A stretch of DNA of 64,000 bases from Sandaracinaceae bacterium (GTDB lineage: Bacteria; Myxococcota_A; Polyangia; Polyangiales; Houyiibacteriaceae): the NCBI GenBank assembly GCA_016706685.1, contig JADJJE010000056.1, forward strand, positions 123,946 through 187,945. Reading direction: 5' to 3'. Under the pieces are notes generated by a model. It saw only the letters and a list, made by a program, of their open reading frames with translations, was not told the DNA's origin and did no database searches. The position numbers were made by a program, and so were the translations under genes. Shown piece by piece: positions 47,784 through 56,035 of the stretch; position 1 is the stretch's first letter, and each line of letters begins with the position of its first letter.

Positions 47784-48560
47784 ATGCAAGCCGCACCCGC
47801 GCCGCCCGCCAAGAAGAGCAACGCCGTGCTGTTCGTCCTCGTGGGGGCCGGGTGCCTCGTCGGTCTCCCGTGCGTGGTCTGCATGATCGGGCTGGCCATC
47901 AACGCGATTTCTCCGGTGGACCCGGCCATGATGGCCGCAGGGCGCGCGGACATCGTGGCCTACAACGGCCGGGTCACCGCGCTGGTGGCCGCGCTGCCTG
48001 ACCCCTCGGGGCCAGCGGTTCCGTGCGCCCCCGAGGTGATCCTGGCGGGCCACACCCAGCAAGACAGCAGCGGCCGCAAGTACATCCCGTCCCTGCGCTT
48101 CGAGAGCCTGCAGCGCTGGGCCAGCGCCACGCCAGCGCCCGAAGACGATGGCTTCGCCTGGCTCGACTCCATCGAGCGCGTGGACCCTGTGGCGCTATCG
48201 GACCACGAGGTGGGCAACGCGCGCTTCCGCGTGAACGGCTGGGCGCAGCAGCGCTTCTTGGCCGTCTTCCGCGCGGGCATCGCACGCGCGCCCAAGGTCA
48301 TCGACGGCGACTTCGAGAGCGGGCTGTTCATCGGCCGGATGCTGATCGTGGACACGATGACCGCGCAGACGGTGTGCCACGCCCCGGTGGCCGCGCAGAG
48401 CAGCGAGAGCGTGGCGGTGGGCGGGCTGCTGAACCCCGACGATGCCGACGACGCCGTGCGCGCCGACCTGCGCGACCAGCTACAGGTCGCGGCGACGGAC
48501 GCGCTGCGCAGCATCTCGGCGGACCTGTTCCTGGGGACATCGCCGACCATCGGGCGTTGA
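47784..48560 (+). CDS. Membrane-anchored protein of unknown function
   Basis: A 258-residue protein with an N-terminal membrane helix (about residues 13-41, Cys-containing) followed by an extracytoplasmic domain with several strands and a helix near the end. I do not recognise the family. Two Cys in the mature domain might pair (PCAPEV and VCHAP). Not obviously in an operon. Confidence 0.65.
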   Translation: MQAAPAPPAKKSNAVLFVLVGAGCLVGLPCVVCMIGLAINAISPVDPAMMAAGRADIVAYNGRVTALVAALPDPSGPAVPCAPEVILAGHTQQDSSGRKYIPSLRFESLQRWASATPAPEDDGFAWLDSIERVDPVALSDHEVGNARFRVNGWAQQRFLAVFRAGIARAPKVIDGDFESGLFIGRMLIVDTMTAQTVCHAPVAAQSSESVAVGGLLNPDDADDAVRADLRDQLQVAATDALRSISADLFLGTSPTIGR

Positions 48561-48584
48561 CGCGCCAGCACGCGTGAGGGGCCG

Positions 48585-48610
48585 CCAGCACCGAGAGAAC
48601 GTCGTGCTGG
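48585..48610. terminator. Hairpin between convergent genes
   Basis: CCAGCAC at 48585-48591 pairs perfectly with GTGCTGG at 48604-48610 around a 12-nt loop. It lies in the 79-nt spacer between a plus-strand and a minus-strand gene end. No T-tract is seen on either strand. Confidence 0.5.
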
Positions 48611-48639
48611 AAGTTGTGCCTGGGCGCCCTCCCGTCGCG

Positions 48640-49863
48640 TCAGTACCCGGTTGGGTGATGTCCGTCCGTGTCGACGAAGGGCGCGCCGTTGGCCCAGCTG
48701 AGCGGATCGAGCATCAAGTAGCGCGTTGGTGGGTTGGACCCGAACGGCGCTGCCGCCGCGTAGAGGAGGTAGCTCGCCCGTGCCCCGAGGAATTCCGCGC
48801 CGCCGGCGCCGCCGGCGCCGAACACGTCCAGGTCTGCGGTGCGCACCACTTGCAGGATGCCGCGGTCTCCGCTCTCCACCATGCGCCAGCCGCCACTGTC
48901 CGCGTCGACGCAGAGCGGCCCGCACGCGCTGAGCGCATGACCCGTCGCATAGGACTGGTCGTTCCAGTGCCCGCCCGAGAAGATCAGATGATGACGATCT
49001 GCAGCGGGGTCGTAGTACAGCGCGGGGTTCTCGCGCACGTTGTCCTCCCACGTCCCAGTCCCACCATAGCCGTTCATGATGGTGACTTGTGAGCCCGTGA
49101 TGGCGTGCCAGTCGGCGCTCACCTCGGCGGCGGCGATGAGGGAACCGATGCCGGGGCCGTAGTGCTTCCAGAACACGTAGTGCTTCCCGTCGTGATCACG
49201 GAACAGGAAGGGGTCGATGTACATCTGCATCGCCGCTCCGGTGATGGCATCGCCCTCGTAGCTCCAGGGTCCGGTGAGCTCCTCGGCGGTGAAGACGCCG
49301 AGCGAACGTGCGTTCGTTCCTCCGGCCGTCCCGGTGGACGCCTCGGAGGGGATGGACACCCACATGACGTACGAGTCGCTCGCGCCGTCGTAGGTGACGC
49401 TGGGCGCCCACCACCAGTTGATGGCCTGGGCTTGCGCGCCCACTCCGGTGAGGGAGAACGTGGTCGAGGGACGCACGTCCTCGAAGGTGACCCAGTCCGT
49501 GGTGTGCCAGATGCGCAGCATGCCCGTGCAGAACACGTAGAAGTCCTCGCCCTCGTTGCGGACGGAGACCACCGTGGGATCCGCGCACGCCATCGGCTGG
49601 CCGGCGTTCAGCAACAGCGCGCTCTCGATCTCGTCGGGAAACGGCTCGTCCACCGCTGCGTCGCTCGGAGTTCCGCCATCGGCGCTGGCGTCACCCATCG
49701 CCATCGCGTCCACGCTTCCGTCTCCCAGGGTGGCATCGCGCGGCACCCCGCCGTCCGACGGGGCTGAGGCGGAGCCTCCACACCCGACCGTGCCGAGCCC
49801 GAGCACCAGCCAGCAGACGCAGCGTTGAAGCCCTCGAACTCCAGCCATCACGTTTCCCGACAT
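48640..49863 (-). CDS. GH43-like five-bladed propeller glycosidase lipoprotein
   Basis: A 407-residue secreted protein with lipobox VGC, an Asp/Ala/Gly-rich linker (about residues 30-75) and a propeller domain. The three acidic positions of GH43/GH32-like enzymes are identifiable: ADPTVV near the start, YIDPFLF in the middle and RENPALY later. This suggests cleavage of arabinose- or xylose-containing polysaccharide. Calls as an arabinan hydrolase or beta-xylosidase are equally possible. ATG at 49863 or 49848 are both feasible starts. Confidence 0.8.
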   Translation of the reverse strand: MSGNVMAGVRGLQRCVCWLVLGLGTVGCGGSASAPSDGGVPRDATLGDGSVDAMAMGDASADGGTPSDAAVDEPFPDEIESALLLNAGQPMACADPTVVSVRNEGEDFYVFCTGMLRIWHTTDWVTFEDVRPSTTFSLTGVGAQAQAINWWWAPSVTYDGASDSYVMWVSIPSEASTGTAGGTNARSLGVFTAEELTGPWSYEGDAITGAAMQMYIDPFLFRDHDGKHYVFWKHYGPGIGSLIAAAEVSADWHAITGSQVTIMNGYGGTGTWEDNVRENPALYYDPAADRHHLIFSGGHWNDQSYATGHALSACGPLCVDADSGGWRMVESGDRGILQVVRTADLDVFGAGGAGGAEFLGARASYLLYAAAAPFGSNPPTRYLMLDPLSWANGAPFVDTDGHHPTGY

Positions 49864-50241
49864 CTGCCTTTCATACCACAGGCCGAGTTCGGGCTGAAGT
49901 GTCGAACGGGGCTATCATGAACGATCATGCGCACGCTGTGCGGATGTAAAACCACAGTATTACCGCAGCAAACTCAATGAACGATAACACTTGATCTTGT
50001 ACTTAGTACGTGGGCACAGTCCGGCGAAGACTTCGGGAGGTGGAGTGCCATGGGCACACAGGCAGGAGGGCAGAGCGGCCCGCGGGATACCCCGAGAAGG
50101 TCTTCTCCTCGTTCGAAGACGCCGAAGCGTGGCTCGACTCCCGGCGAAAGGCGCCACGTGGACGCCAAGCTGCGCGCCTTCGACCTCGAAGGCGATACGA
50201 TGCGCTCACACGCCTGGTCACACCCCCCAGAAAGGCGGCAC
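49864..50241. other. Intergenic region, partly AT-rich
   Basis: A 378-nt region with no supported gene. The stretch at about 49910-50010 is visibly more AT-rich than its surroundings and may hold promoters for the divergent GH43-like and metallopeptidase genes. In one frame at about 50085-50145 a short segment (EKVFSSFEDAEAWLDSRRK) recalls the arm-type N-terminal domain of tyrosine recombinases, but the frame is not sustained; it may be a decayed remnant or chance. Confidence 0.4.
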
Positions 50242-53112
50242 ATGCAGTTCCCCCTCCGCACCCTCTCTGTCTCGTTGTTCGGTCTCTCGCTCTCGCTCGC
50301 ACCGGGCTGCTCCTGCGGTGGCTCCACCTCGCTGCCGGCCGCGGACTGCGAGTACCCCGCCTACCTGCCCGTCGAGGTGCGCGAGGCCCTCGAGAGCGGG
50401 GACGCGCTCGGCGTTTCGACGAGCGACGCGCTGCTCACCGCCACGCGGCTGTACCTGGACCAGGAGCGCGTGGCCCGCGACGGCGATCTCGTCGCGCTGT
50501 TCAACCTGATGCCCGATGGCACCCCGCGCACCGACGGCAGTAGCCTCACGTCCATCGACTGGGACCCACGCCATGACGCGGCCCTCCTGAGCGCCACGGT
50601 GGGCGCGAACGTGGTGGCCATCGAGACCAACGACGTGTCGGACCCCGCGGAGCCGGTGGAGACCCGGGGCCTCGCCGTGATCGGCGAGCTGGGCGCGGCC
50701 CGCTACGTGGTCCTGGGCACCAACCCGCTGCGCGTGCGCGACGACCGCGGCAACTCGAGCGTGGTCAACGCCCAGATGACGCAGTTCATGGTGAACGCGC
50801 TGCGCTGGCTGCGCCGCGAGCCGGAGGCCCCGCCCGTGCAGGTGACCCTCGCGCACATCGACGAGGACTACTGGTTCGACGACGAGGCGGCGACCCGCGA
50901 GTTCCTCACCGCCCAGTTCGGCGCCGGCACCACGCTCACCGAGGCGGACGCGTGCGATGGCGCGGCAGCCCTCGGTGCGTGCCTCGACGCGGGCGCCGAG
51001 CTGCTGGTGATCTCGCAGGACTACGACGAGGCGAGCGGGGACGTGGACGTGGATGCCGTGGTGGCGCGCGTGCGGGTGGCGCTCGAGGCGGGCACGCCGG
51101 TGCTGTTCTTCCCGCGCGACGGTGAGCCCAACGCCCTCGGCCAGGCGCTGCTGGACCTGCTCTCGGTGGGCTACGTGGCCGACAACTACTGGTACGCGCT
51201 GCGCGCCACGGCCTTCGACCCGAGCACGCTCATCGACCGGCCGCTGAGCGGCGACAACGCGGCCATCGACACGGCGCTCGAGCATCTGCTGACGGGTGAG
51301 TACTCGTTCACGCTGCCTGGCATCGCCGAGGACCCGGACGAGAACGCGGGCTACACCACGGAGTTCGCCGAGGGCGCCGAGGCCACGCAGGCGGCGCTGA
51401 ACACACTGGACCAGCGCGGCGTGGCGCTGTTCGAGACGTGCGGCAACACGCTCGAGAAGCTGCTGGTGTTGCTGGGGGACCGGCTGCGCCAGGACACCAC
51501 GTACCCCATGACCACCGCGAGCACCCCCGCGCAGACCTTCCTGCGGGCCTACTTTGCCGACCACGCCGTGTTCAACACGCGCGCCGTGGGCCCCGCACAG
51601 CCGGACCGCGGCAGCTTCGACAACCTGGACGCAGCCAGCGTCACGCCGGTGAGCGAGACGGTGGAGCTGCTCTCGCGCCCGGACTTCCGCTCGGCGGGGG
51701 TGTACCTCTTGCCCGGCCGGACGGCGCGCATCACGCGGCTGGACGACTCGGCCGCCACCGTGAGCGTGTTCGTGAACACCCAACGCCCGGGCAGCACGCC
51801 GCTGTGGGAAGACGACCGCTGGGGCGGCTACGACCGGCCGCGCTTCTTGCGCAGCGAGAGCGTGCCGCTGGTGGCGGGCGAGACCGTGACGTTCACCAAC
51901 CCGTACGGCGGCCCGCTGCAGCTGGCGTTCGAGGAGAGCGGCGTGAGCGTGCGCGTGCGCTTCGAGGGCGTGGGCCGGCACCCGCACTGGCGCAGCCCGG
52001 CCGACAACGAGCGCTTCGCGGCCGCCGTCGCCGCGGGTGTGTACAACTGGGTGGAGGTGGCCACGCCCGGCTTCGAGCTGCACTCGCGCGCCGACTACTT
52101 CGCCGAGACCATGAGCGACCCGCGCTGGTCCACGCCGGCCGCGCTCTCCGCCGCCATCGAGCAGTACACCTTCAACGAGGTGCACGTGATGGCCGGCTTC
52201 GCGGGCGAGGGCATCACCGAGCACCCCGAGGTGCACGGCTGGGCCAGCGACCAGGGCTTCAGCGTGCCGCTGCTGGACCTGGTGAAGCACGGCACCATGG
52301 ACCAGGCCACGTGCGGCGCGGGCTGCTCGGGCAACCCGTATGACGCGAGCTGGGCGTTCAGCCCCATCGCCCACGGCGACCTGCACGAGCTCGGGCACAG
52401 CATCCAACGCGAGCGCTTCCAGCTCACGCACGACGCGCTGCAGTACCCCAACCACGCGGCCACCAACTGGACGCCCTTCTATGGCGCATCGCGCTACTAC
52501 GACGACCACGGCGCCGTGGATGCATGGGAGGTGGAACACGACGCCGTGTTTGCGGAGCTCCAAGCCGCGTACGTGGCAGGCGAGCGCGCCGGTGACTTCT
52601 CGACGCACATGAACACGTACCTCGCCGGCATCCTGGCGGGCGGCGGCGACAGCGGCATCATCGAGTCGTACGCGATGTTCTTGCAGGCCATGGCGGCCGC
52701 GCGCCGCGCCGACGTGCTGACGGACGGCTACCTGGTGGTGCCCCGCATCCACATCTACGAGCGCGCCTATCTGGCGGCCCTCGAGGACGACACCACCTGG
52801 GCCGCCGCGCGCGATGGCCTGGGCCTAGGGATGTACGCCCGCGCCGACGCCGAGGCGCTCACCGACAACGACTTCATGGTCATCGCCTTCTCGCAGGTGA
52901 CGGGGCTCGACTACCGCGACTTCTTCGCCATGTGGGGCATCGCCATCTCGGCGGCGGCCGACGCACAAATCGGGGCGTACGCGTTCCCGGCGGTGGAGCG
53001 CGCCTTCTTCGCCATGGGCCCGGCCGACCACGTGCAGGGGGCGCTCTCCACGCGCAACGCCATGTTCACGCGCATCGTGATCGATGGCAGCACCGCGTGG
53101 CCGCTACCGTGA
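50242..53112 (+). CDS. ImpA/M60-like metallopeptidase lipoprotein
   Basis: A 956-residue secreted protein with a lipobox (SLAPGC), a long N-terminal domain typical of ImpA-type proteins, a beta-sandwich around 520-590 and a zinc peptidase domain. The HELGH zinc motif is at residues 715-719, with a distal acidic ligand region following. ImpA-type enzymes of Pseudomonas cleave O-glycosylated proteins; a similar substrate (glycoproteins or mucins) is inferred. AAAGGCGG lies upstream of the ATG. Two small Cys-rich proteins follow in the same direction at close spacing. Confidence 0.87.
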   Translation: MQFPLRTLSVSLFGLSLSLAPGCSCGGSTSLPAADCEYPAYLPVEVREALESGDALGVSTSDALLTATRLYLDQERVARDGDLVALFNLMPDGTPRTDGSSLTSIDWDPRHDAALLSATVGANVVAIETNDVSDPAEPVETRGLAVIGELGAARYVVLGTNPLRVRDDRGNSSVVNAQMTQFMVNALRWLRREPEAPPVQVTLAHIDEDYWFDDEAATREFLTAQFGAGTTLTEADACDGAAALGACLDAGAELLVISQDYDEASGDVDVDAVVARVRVALEAGTPVLFFPRDGEPNALGQALLDLLSVGYVADNYWYALRATAFDPSTLIDRPLSGDNAAIDTALEHLLTGEYSFTLPGIAEDPDENAGYTTEFAEGAEATQAALNTLDQRGVALFETCGNTLEKLLVLLGDRLRQDTTYPMTTASTPAQTFLRAYFADHAVFNTRAVGPAQPDRGSFDNLDAASVTPVSETVELLSRPDFRSAGVYLLPGRTARITRLDDSAATVSVFVNTQRPGSTPLWEDDRWGGYDRPRFLRSESVPLVAGETVTFTNPYGGPLQLAFEESGVSVRVRFEGVGRHPHWRSPADNERFAAAVAAGVYNWVEVATPGFELHSRADYFAETMSDPRWSTPAALSAAIEQYTFNEVHVMAGFAGEGITEHPEVHGWASDQGFSVPLLDLVKHGTMDQATCGAGCSGNPYDASWAFSPIAHGDLHELGHSIQRERFQLTHDALQYPNHAATNWTPFYGASRYYDDHGAVDAWEVEHDAVFAELQAAYVAGERAGDFSTHMNTYLAGILAGGGDSGIIESYAMFLQAMAAARRADVLTDGYLVVPRIHIYERAYLAALEDDTTWAAARDGLGLGMYARADAEALTDNDFMVIAFSQVTGLDYRDFFAMWGIAISAAADAQIGAYAFPAVERAFFAMGPADHVQGALSTRNAMFTRIVIDGSTAWPLP

Positions 53113-53137
53113 ACACGCGGTGGTAGACTGCGGGTGC

Positions 53138-53335
53138 ATGCACTGCCGCTTCTGCCGCTCCCCCATGGCCTACATCCACGGTCACGCCGCATGCATCACC
53201 AGCGGGTGCCCCATGTACGGGGTGAACCAAGCGGAGTGCTGCGACGGCGAGACGTTCGCCACCTCGCCGGTCCCCACCTCCGACGTCGCGGCAGTGCCGA
53301 AGACCGCGCAGCCCCGGCGCACGGACGAGCGCTGA
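53138..53335 (+). CDS. Small zinc-ribbon-like protein
   Basis: A 65-residue protein with a CxxC at residues 3-6 (CRFC), then CITSGCP and a CC pair within the first 35 residues, followed by a flexible tail. The Cys spacing suggests a zinc ribbon. No signal peptide, so it is probably cytoplasmic. It starts 25 nt after the metallopeptidase gene and is followed 3 nt after its stop by another Cys-containing protein. Confidence 0.6.
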   Translation: MHCRFCRSPMAYIHGHAACITSGCPMYGVNQAECCDGETFATSPVPTSDVAAVPKTAQPRRTDER

Positions 53336-53338
53336 GTC

Positions 53339-54031
53339 GTGACCGGTGACGCAGACACCCGCTTCGAGTGGAAGCAGCCCTACACGCAGCCTCCGGGGCT
53401 GCTGGTGCTGCAAGCAAGCGGGGTGACGCTCACGCGCGGCGATGACGTGCAGCGTGTGTGCGCGGCCGAATTCGCCGCCGGCGCGCTGAACGACGAGGTG
53501 CTGGCCGCGTTCGACTTCCGCACGCTGGTGGAGGCACTCGCCCTCGCGCTGCCGGCCTCGGTGGCGCTGCTCGAGCGCGGTGTTCCCGCCGCGAACGTGG
53601 GCCGCCCGAGAGTGCCACGCGTCTTCGGTGGCGGGCGCGGAGCGGCGTGGGTGGTGTTCATCCTCGGCCGCCGCGTGAGTGGGCGGGCCCTCGACCAGCC
53701 GTTCGACATCAGCTTCGAGGAGCTGCTCCAGCTTGGCCTTCCAGCAGCCGCCTCGGCCTGCCTCGGCGAGGAGCAGGTGGCCACCATCACGCGCGCCGTG
53801 CAGCAGCTCACGCCGCTCCCGTGCATGTGCGACACGGGCTGCGAGACACAGGACCAGCACGGCCGCACCACCAGCCTGATTCGCCGTGACCACCCACACG
53901 CCAACGTGGAGTTCCACGTCACGGTGGCGCAGTGCGACGTGTGCGGGAGCCTCTGGAGCTTCCAAGTGACCGGCGACTCGCACTACAGCTACCAGTGCGA
54001 CGCACGCCGCATCGTCAGCGCCGAGCGCTAG
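53339..54031 (+). CDS. Unknown protein with C-terminal zinc-ribbon-like cysteines
   Basis: A 230-residue soluble protein. The first 150 residues are a mixed alpha/beta domain without known motif. The last 80 contain CMCDTGC and CDVCGSLW, two Cys pairs that could hold zinc. I do not recognise the family. GTG start 3 nt after the stop of the small zinc-ribbon protein, so the two are probably a functional pair. The stop overlaps the convergent gene by 4 nt. Confidence 0.65.
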   Translation: MTGDADTRFEWKQPYTQPPGLLVLQASGVTLTRGDDVQRVCAAEFAAGALNDEVLAAFDFRTLVEALALALPASVALLERGVPAANVGRPRVPRVFGGGRGAAWVVFILGRRVSGRALDQPFDISFEELLQLGLPAAASACLGEEQVATITRAVQQLTPLPCMCDTGCETQDQHGRTTSLIRRDHPHANVEFHVTVAQCDVCGSLWSFQVTGDSHYSYQCDARRIVSAER

Positions 54032-54684
54032 TCATCCGTAGTTGGTCCGTCGCTGACCCACAGCGCTTGATGTCCCGCGAGGTTGAGGCGCGCGTGCTCG
54101 GACATTGCCGGACCGTAGGAGGTCTCGAAGAGATCCCGGCGGCCCTCGAGGTCGAGCACCCGCATCCGCATCGCGAGCCATACGTCGAAGCCGGGGGCCG
54201 CGAGGCTGAGTGTGGGCTCGTCGGCGATCGATAGTTCCAGCACCGGGTATTCGCCAAGAGAGTCGGGCGTGCCCACGTACAGGGCCCAAGTGGCGTCGGA
54301 TCCGGTGGTCAGCGGGTAGAGGACGCCTGGCAGGAGTCTGCCGAGGCTGTGCTCGAACAGCTCTCCGAAGGGCGGCGCGACGACCTCGGCGAGCGGCTTC
54401 GACATCAGCACGGGAGGGTCCGCAGCGGAGATGAGCTCGCGGAAGAAGCTCGCCTCGAACCCCAGCCAACGCATCAGGCTGGGAGGCGGCCGCCGATCGT
54501 CCGCGACGCGCAGGTTGGCGAGATACTCCACCGGAAGGGGACTGGGCGTCGGCGACGTGACGCCGTGGAGCGGGATACGCCCGGACCGAATCTCCTCGAT
54601 GACGTGATCCACCAGGGAGGTCCCCCGCAGTCCGCGAGGCGCGAGGCGAGGTCGCTCTCCACCTTGTGCTCCGGTCGTCCGCAT
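54028..54684 (-). CDS. Unknown protein, possibly SUKH/SMI1-like
   Basis: A 218-residue soluble protein with a basic N-terminus, then a helix-strand pattern (SLMRWLGFEASFFRELISAAD; VLYPLTTGSDATWALYVG; YPVLELSIADEPTLSLAAPGFDVWLAM) faintly like SUKH-superfamily immunity or scaffolding proteins. The match is weak and no toxin gene is adjacent. ATG at 54684 was chosen because frames further upstream pass into the promoter of the divergent lipoprotein. Confidence 0.5.
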   Translation of the reverse strand: MRTTGAQGGERPRLAPRGLRGTSLVDHVIEEIRSGRIPLHGVTSPTPSPLPVEYLANLRVADDRRPPPSLMRWLGFEASFFRELISAADPPVLMSKPLAEVVAPPFGELFEHSLGRLLPGVLYPLTTGSDATWALYVGTPDSLGEYPVLELSIADEPTLSLAAPGFDVWLAMRMRVLDLEGRRDLFETSYGPAMSEHARLNLAGHQALWVSDGPTTDD

Positions 54685-54820
54685 TCGTCGTCCTTCCTCC
54701 CATGTTCGTATGGGTAGGTTCCTTGGCAATCCTCGGACCCTGTGTGCGGGTTCCGTCACGGAATCTCCTTCTGGCGGTGGATTCCATGACGGAAGCACCG
54801 CCGACGGTCCGACCCACGGT

Positions 54821-55888
54821 ATGCGTCGCGTCCATCTCGCATCGTTCCCGCGCACGTCGTGGCGCTGTCCCCTCATCTTCGCGCTGCTCTCTGGGCTCTA
54901 CGGTTGCGGCGCAGCGGCTTCCCCGCCGCCGTCCGCCAACGGTTCTGAGGCGGGGTCCGCGCGCTTGCCCCTGCGGGTCGCTGTGTCGGCGTCTGGGTTC
55001 GGCGCTCGGTTGACGGAGGAGCTGCCGCCCGAGGTGGTCGAGCTCGCGCGTCAAGAGCGGCCCCGTACGATCACGCCCGAGTTCGTTGCCATGGCCGGTG
55101 AGGCTGCGGGTCCCCGCGTGTTCTGGGTTGGCTACGTCGTCGGGCCCTTCATCGAGCTCCGCGCGCGTGCCGAGGAGGAAGGGCGGCTCGAGGCCTTCGA
55201 AGACGAGCTGGACAGCCGCAGGGCTGCCTGCGAAGAGGCCGCCGACGTCCTCGACTGCGAGTACTGCACTTCTGATTGCTGGCAGTCCGTTCCGGGCGGG
55301 ATGGCGGATGTGACCCGCAGCCTGATCGTGGTGCGGGTCTCGTGGCCTCCCGAACGCCAACCCGTGCTCGATGGCGAGCAGCTTCTTTGGACGGGGACGC
55401 TGACCGACACGCCGTTCGCCACGGTGCACGCGGTGGAGGACATCGATCGGGACGGACGACCCGAGCTCACGATCGACGTCGAGACCCGAACGGACTGGCC
55501 TGCCGGAGATGGGGGCTCCACCGAGCGCATGCGGCACTACGTCGACGGCGACACGTTGGCGGTTCAGTTGTCCTTGCTGGAGAGTTACGAAGAGGACGGG
55601 CACGGCGGCGGCTTCGTCCAGCGCACCGAGGTGACGCGGCACGACGCCAACCAAGACGGCGTGGATGACTTTCACGTGCACTTCGTGCGTGAGGTCTTCT
55701 TGCGGGACTGCGAGAGCGGCCCGGATGAGGAGGACGACAGCGAGGCCGAGGGCGAGGGCGAGGACGGCGAACCCGAGGCTTCGACGGCCCCAGAGTGTGA
55801 GCCCCTCGACCAGCACTTCGATGCGCTCTATTGGTCGGCTGGCGACGAATGGCGGCTGCCGCGTGGGCAGCGCTGGCCGTGGGAGTGA
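54821..55888 (+). CDS. Lipoprotein with Asp/Glu-rich segment, unknown
   Basis: A 355-residue lipoprotein (lipobox GLYGC). The central region contains EDIDRDGRPELTIDVETR and DANQDGVDDFHVHFV, which look like calcium-binding FG-GAP/VCBS-type Asp-rich loops. A four-Cys cluster (DCEYCTSDCW) and a highly acidic stretch (EEDDSEAEGEGEDGEPEA) are further features. Family unknown; a calcium-binding surface role is inferred. Confidence 0.65.
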   Translation: MRRVHLASFPRTSWRCPLIFALLSGLYGCGAAASPPPSANGSEAGSARLPLRVAVSASGFGARLTEELPPEVVELARQERPRTITPEFVAMAGEAAGPRVFWVGYVVGPFIELRARAEEEGRLEAFEDELDSRRAACEEAADVLDCEYCTSDCWQSVPGGMADVTRSLIVVRVSWPPERQPVLDGEQLLWTGTLTDTPFATVHAVEDIDRDGRPELTIDVETRTDWPAGDGGSTERMRHYVDGDTLAVQLSLLESYEEDGHGGGFVQRTEVTRHDANQDGVDDFHVHFVREVFLRDCESGPDEEDDSEAEGEGEDGEPEASTAPECEPLDQHFDALYWSAGDEWRLPRGQRWPWE

Positions 55889-55960
55889 AGCCCGGGTAGC
55901 GGCGCTGGCCTCGGTGACGCCGATTGCGGAGGAACACGCGCCGTCGCGCCTCCACTCGCG

Positions 55961-56029
55961 GGCTAGGTGGGGTCGGTCAGCGACTGAGCGAGCGAACGGC
56001 GCGTTCGTGCGGCCCGCGAGCTCTTGCGC
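55961..56029 (-). pseudogene. Decayed fragment of the MBL-fold gene at 57256-57867
   Basis: Two pieces of the neighbouring metallo-beta-lactamase-fold gene are joined here. 55961-55993 matches its 3' end (57254-57286) with 29 of 33 bases identical, including the stop position. 55997-56029 matches an internal part (57628-57660) with 32 of 33 identical. The 340 or so bases between them in the intact gene are deleted. The fragment cannot make a functional protein and indicates a former duplicate of that gene next to the Cys-rich lipoprotein gene. Confidence 0.75.
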
Positions 56030-56035
56030 TCATCC

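Noticed and set aside
50218..52752. Minus-strand frame of 844 codons opposite the ImpA-like gene
   Set aside because: Shadow frame with His/Arg/Val-rich composition; the plus strand has lipobox and HELGH motifs.
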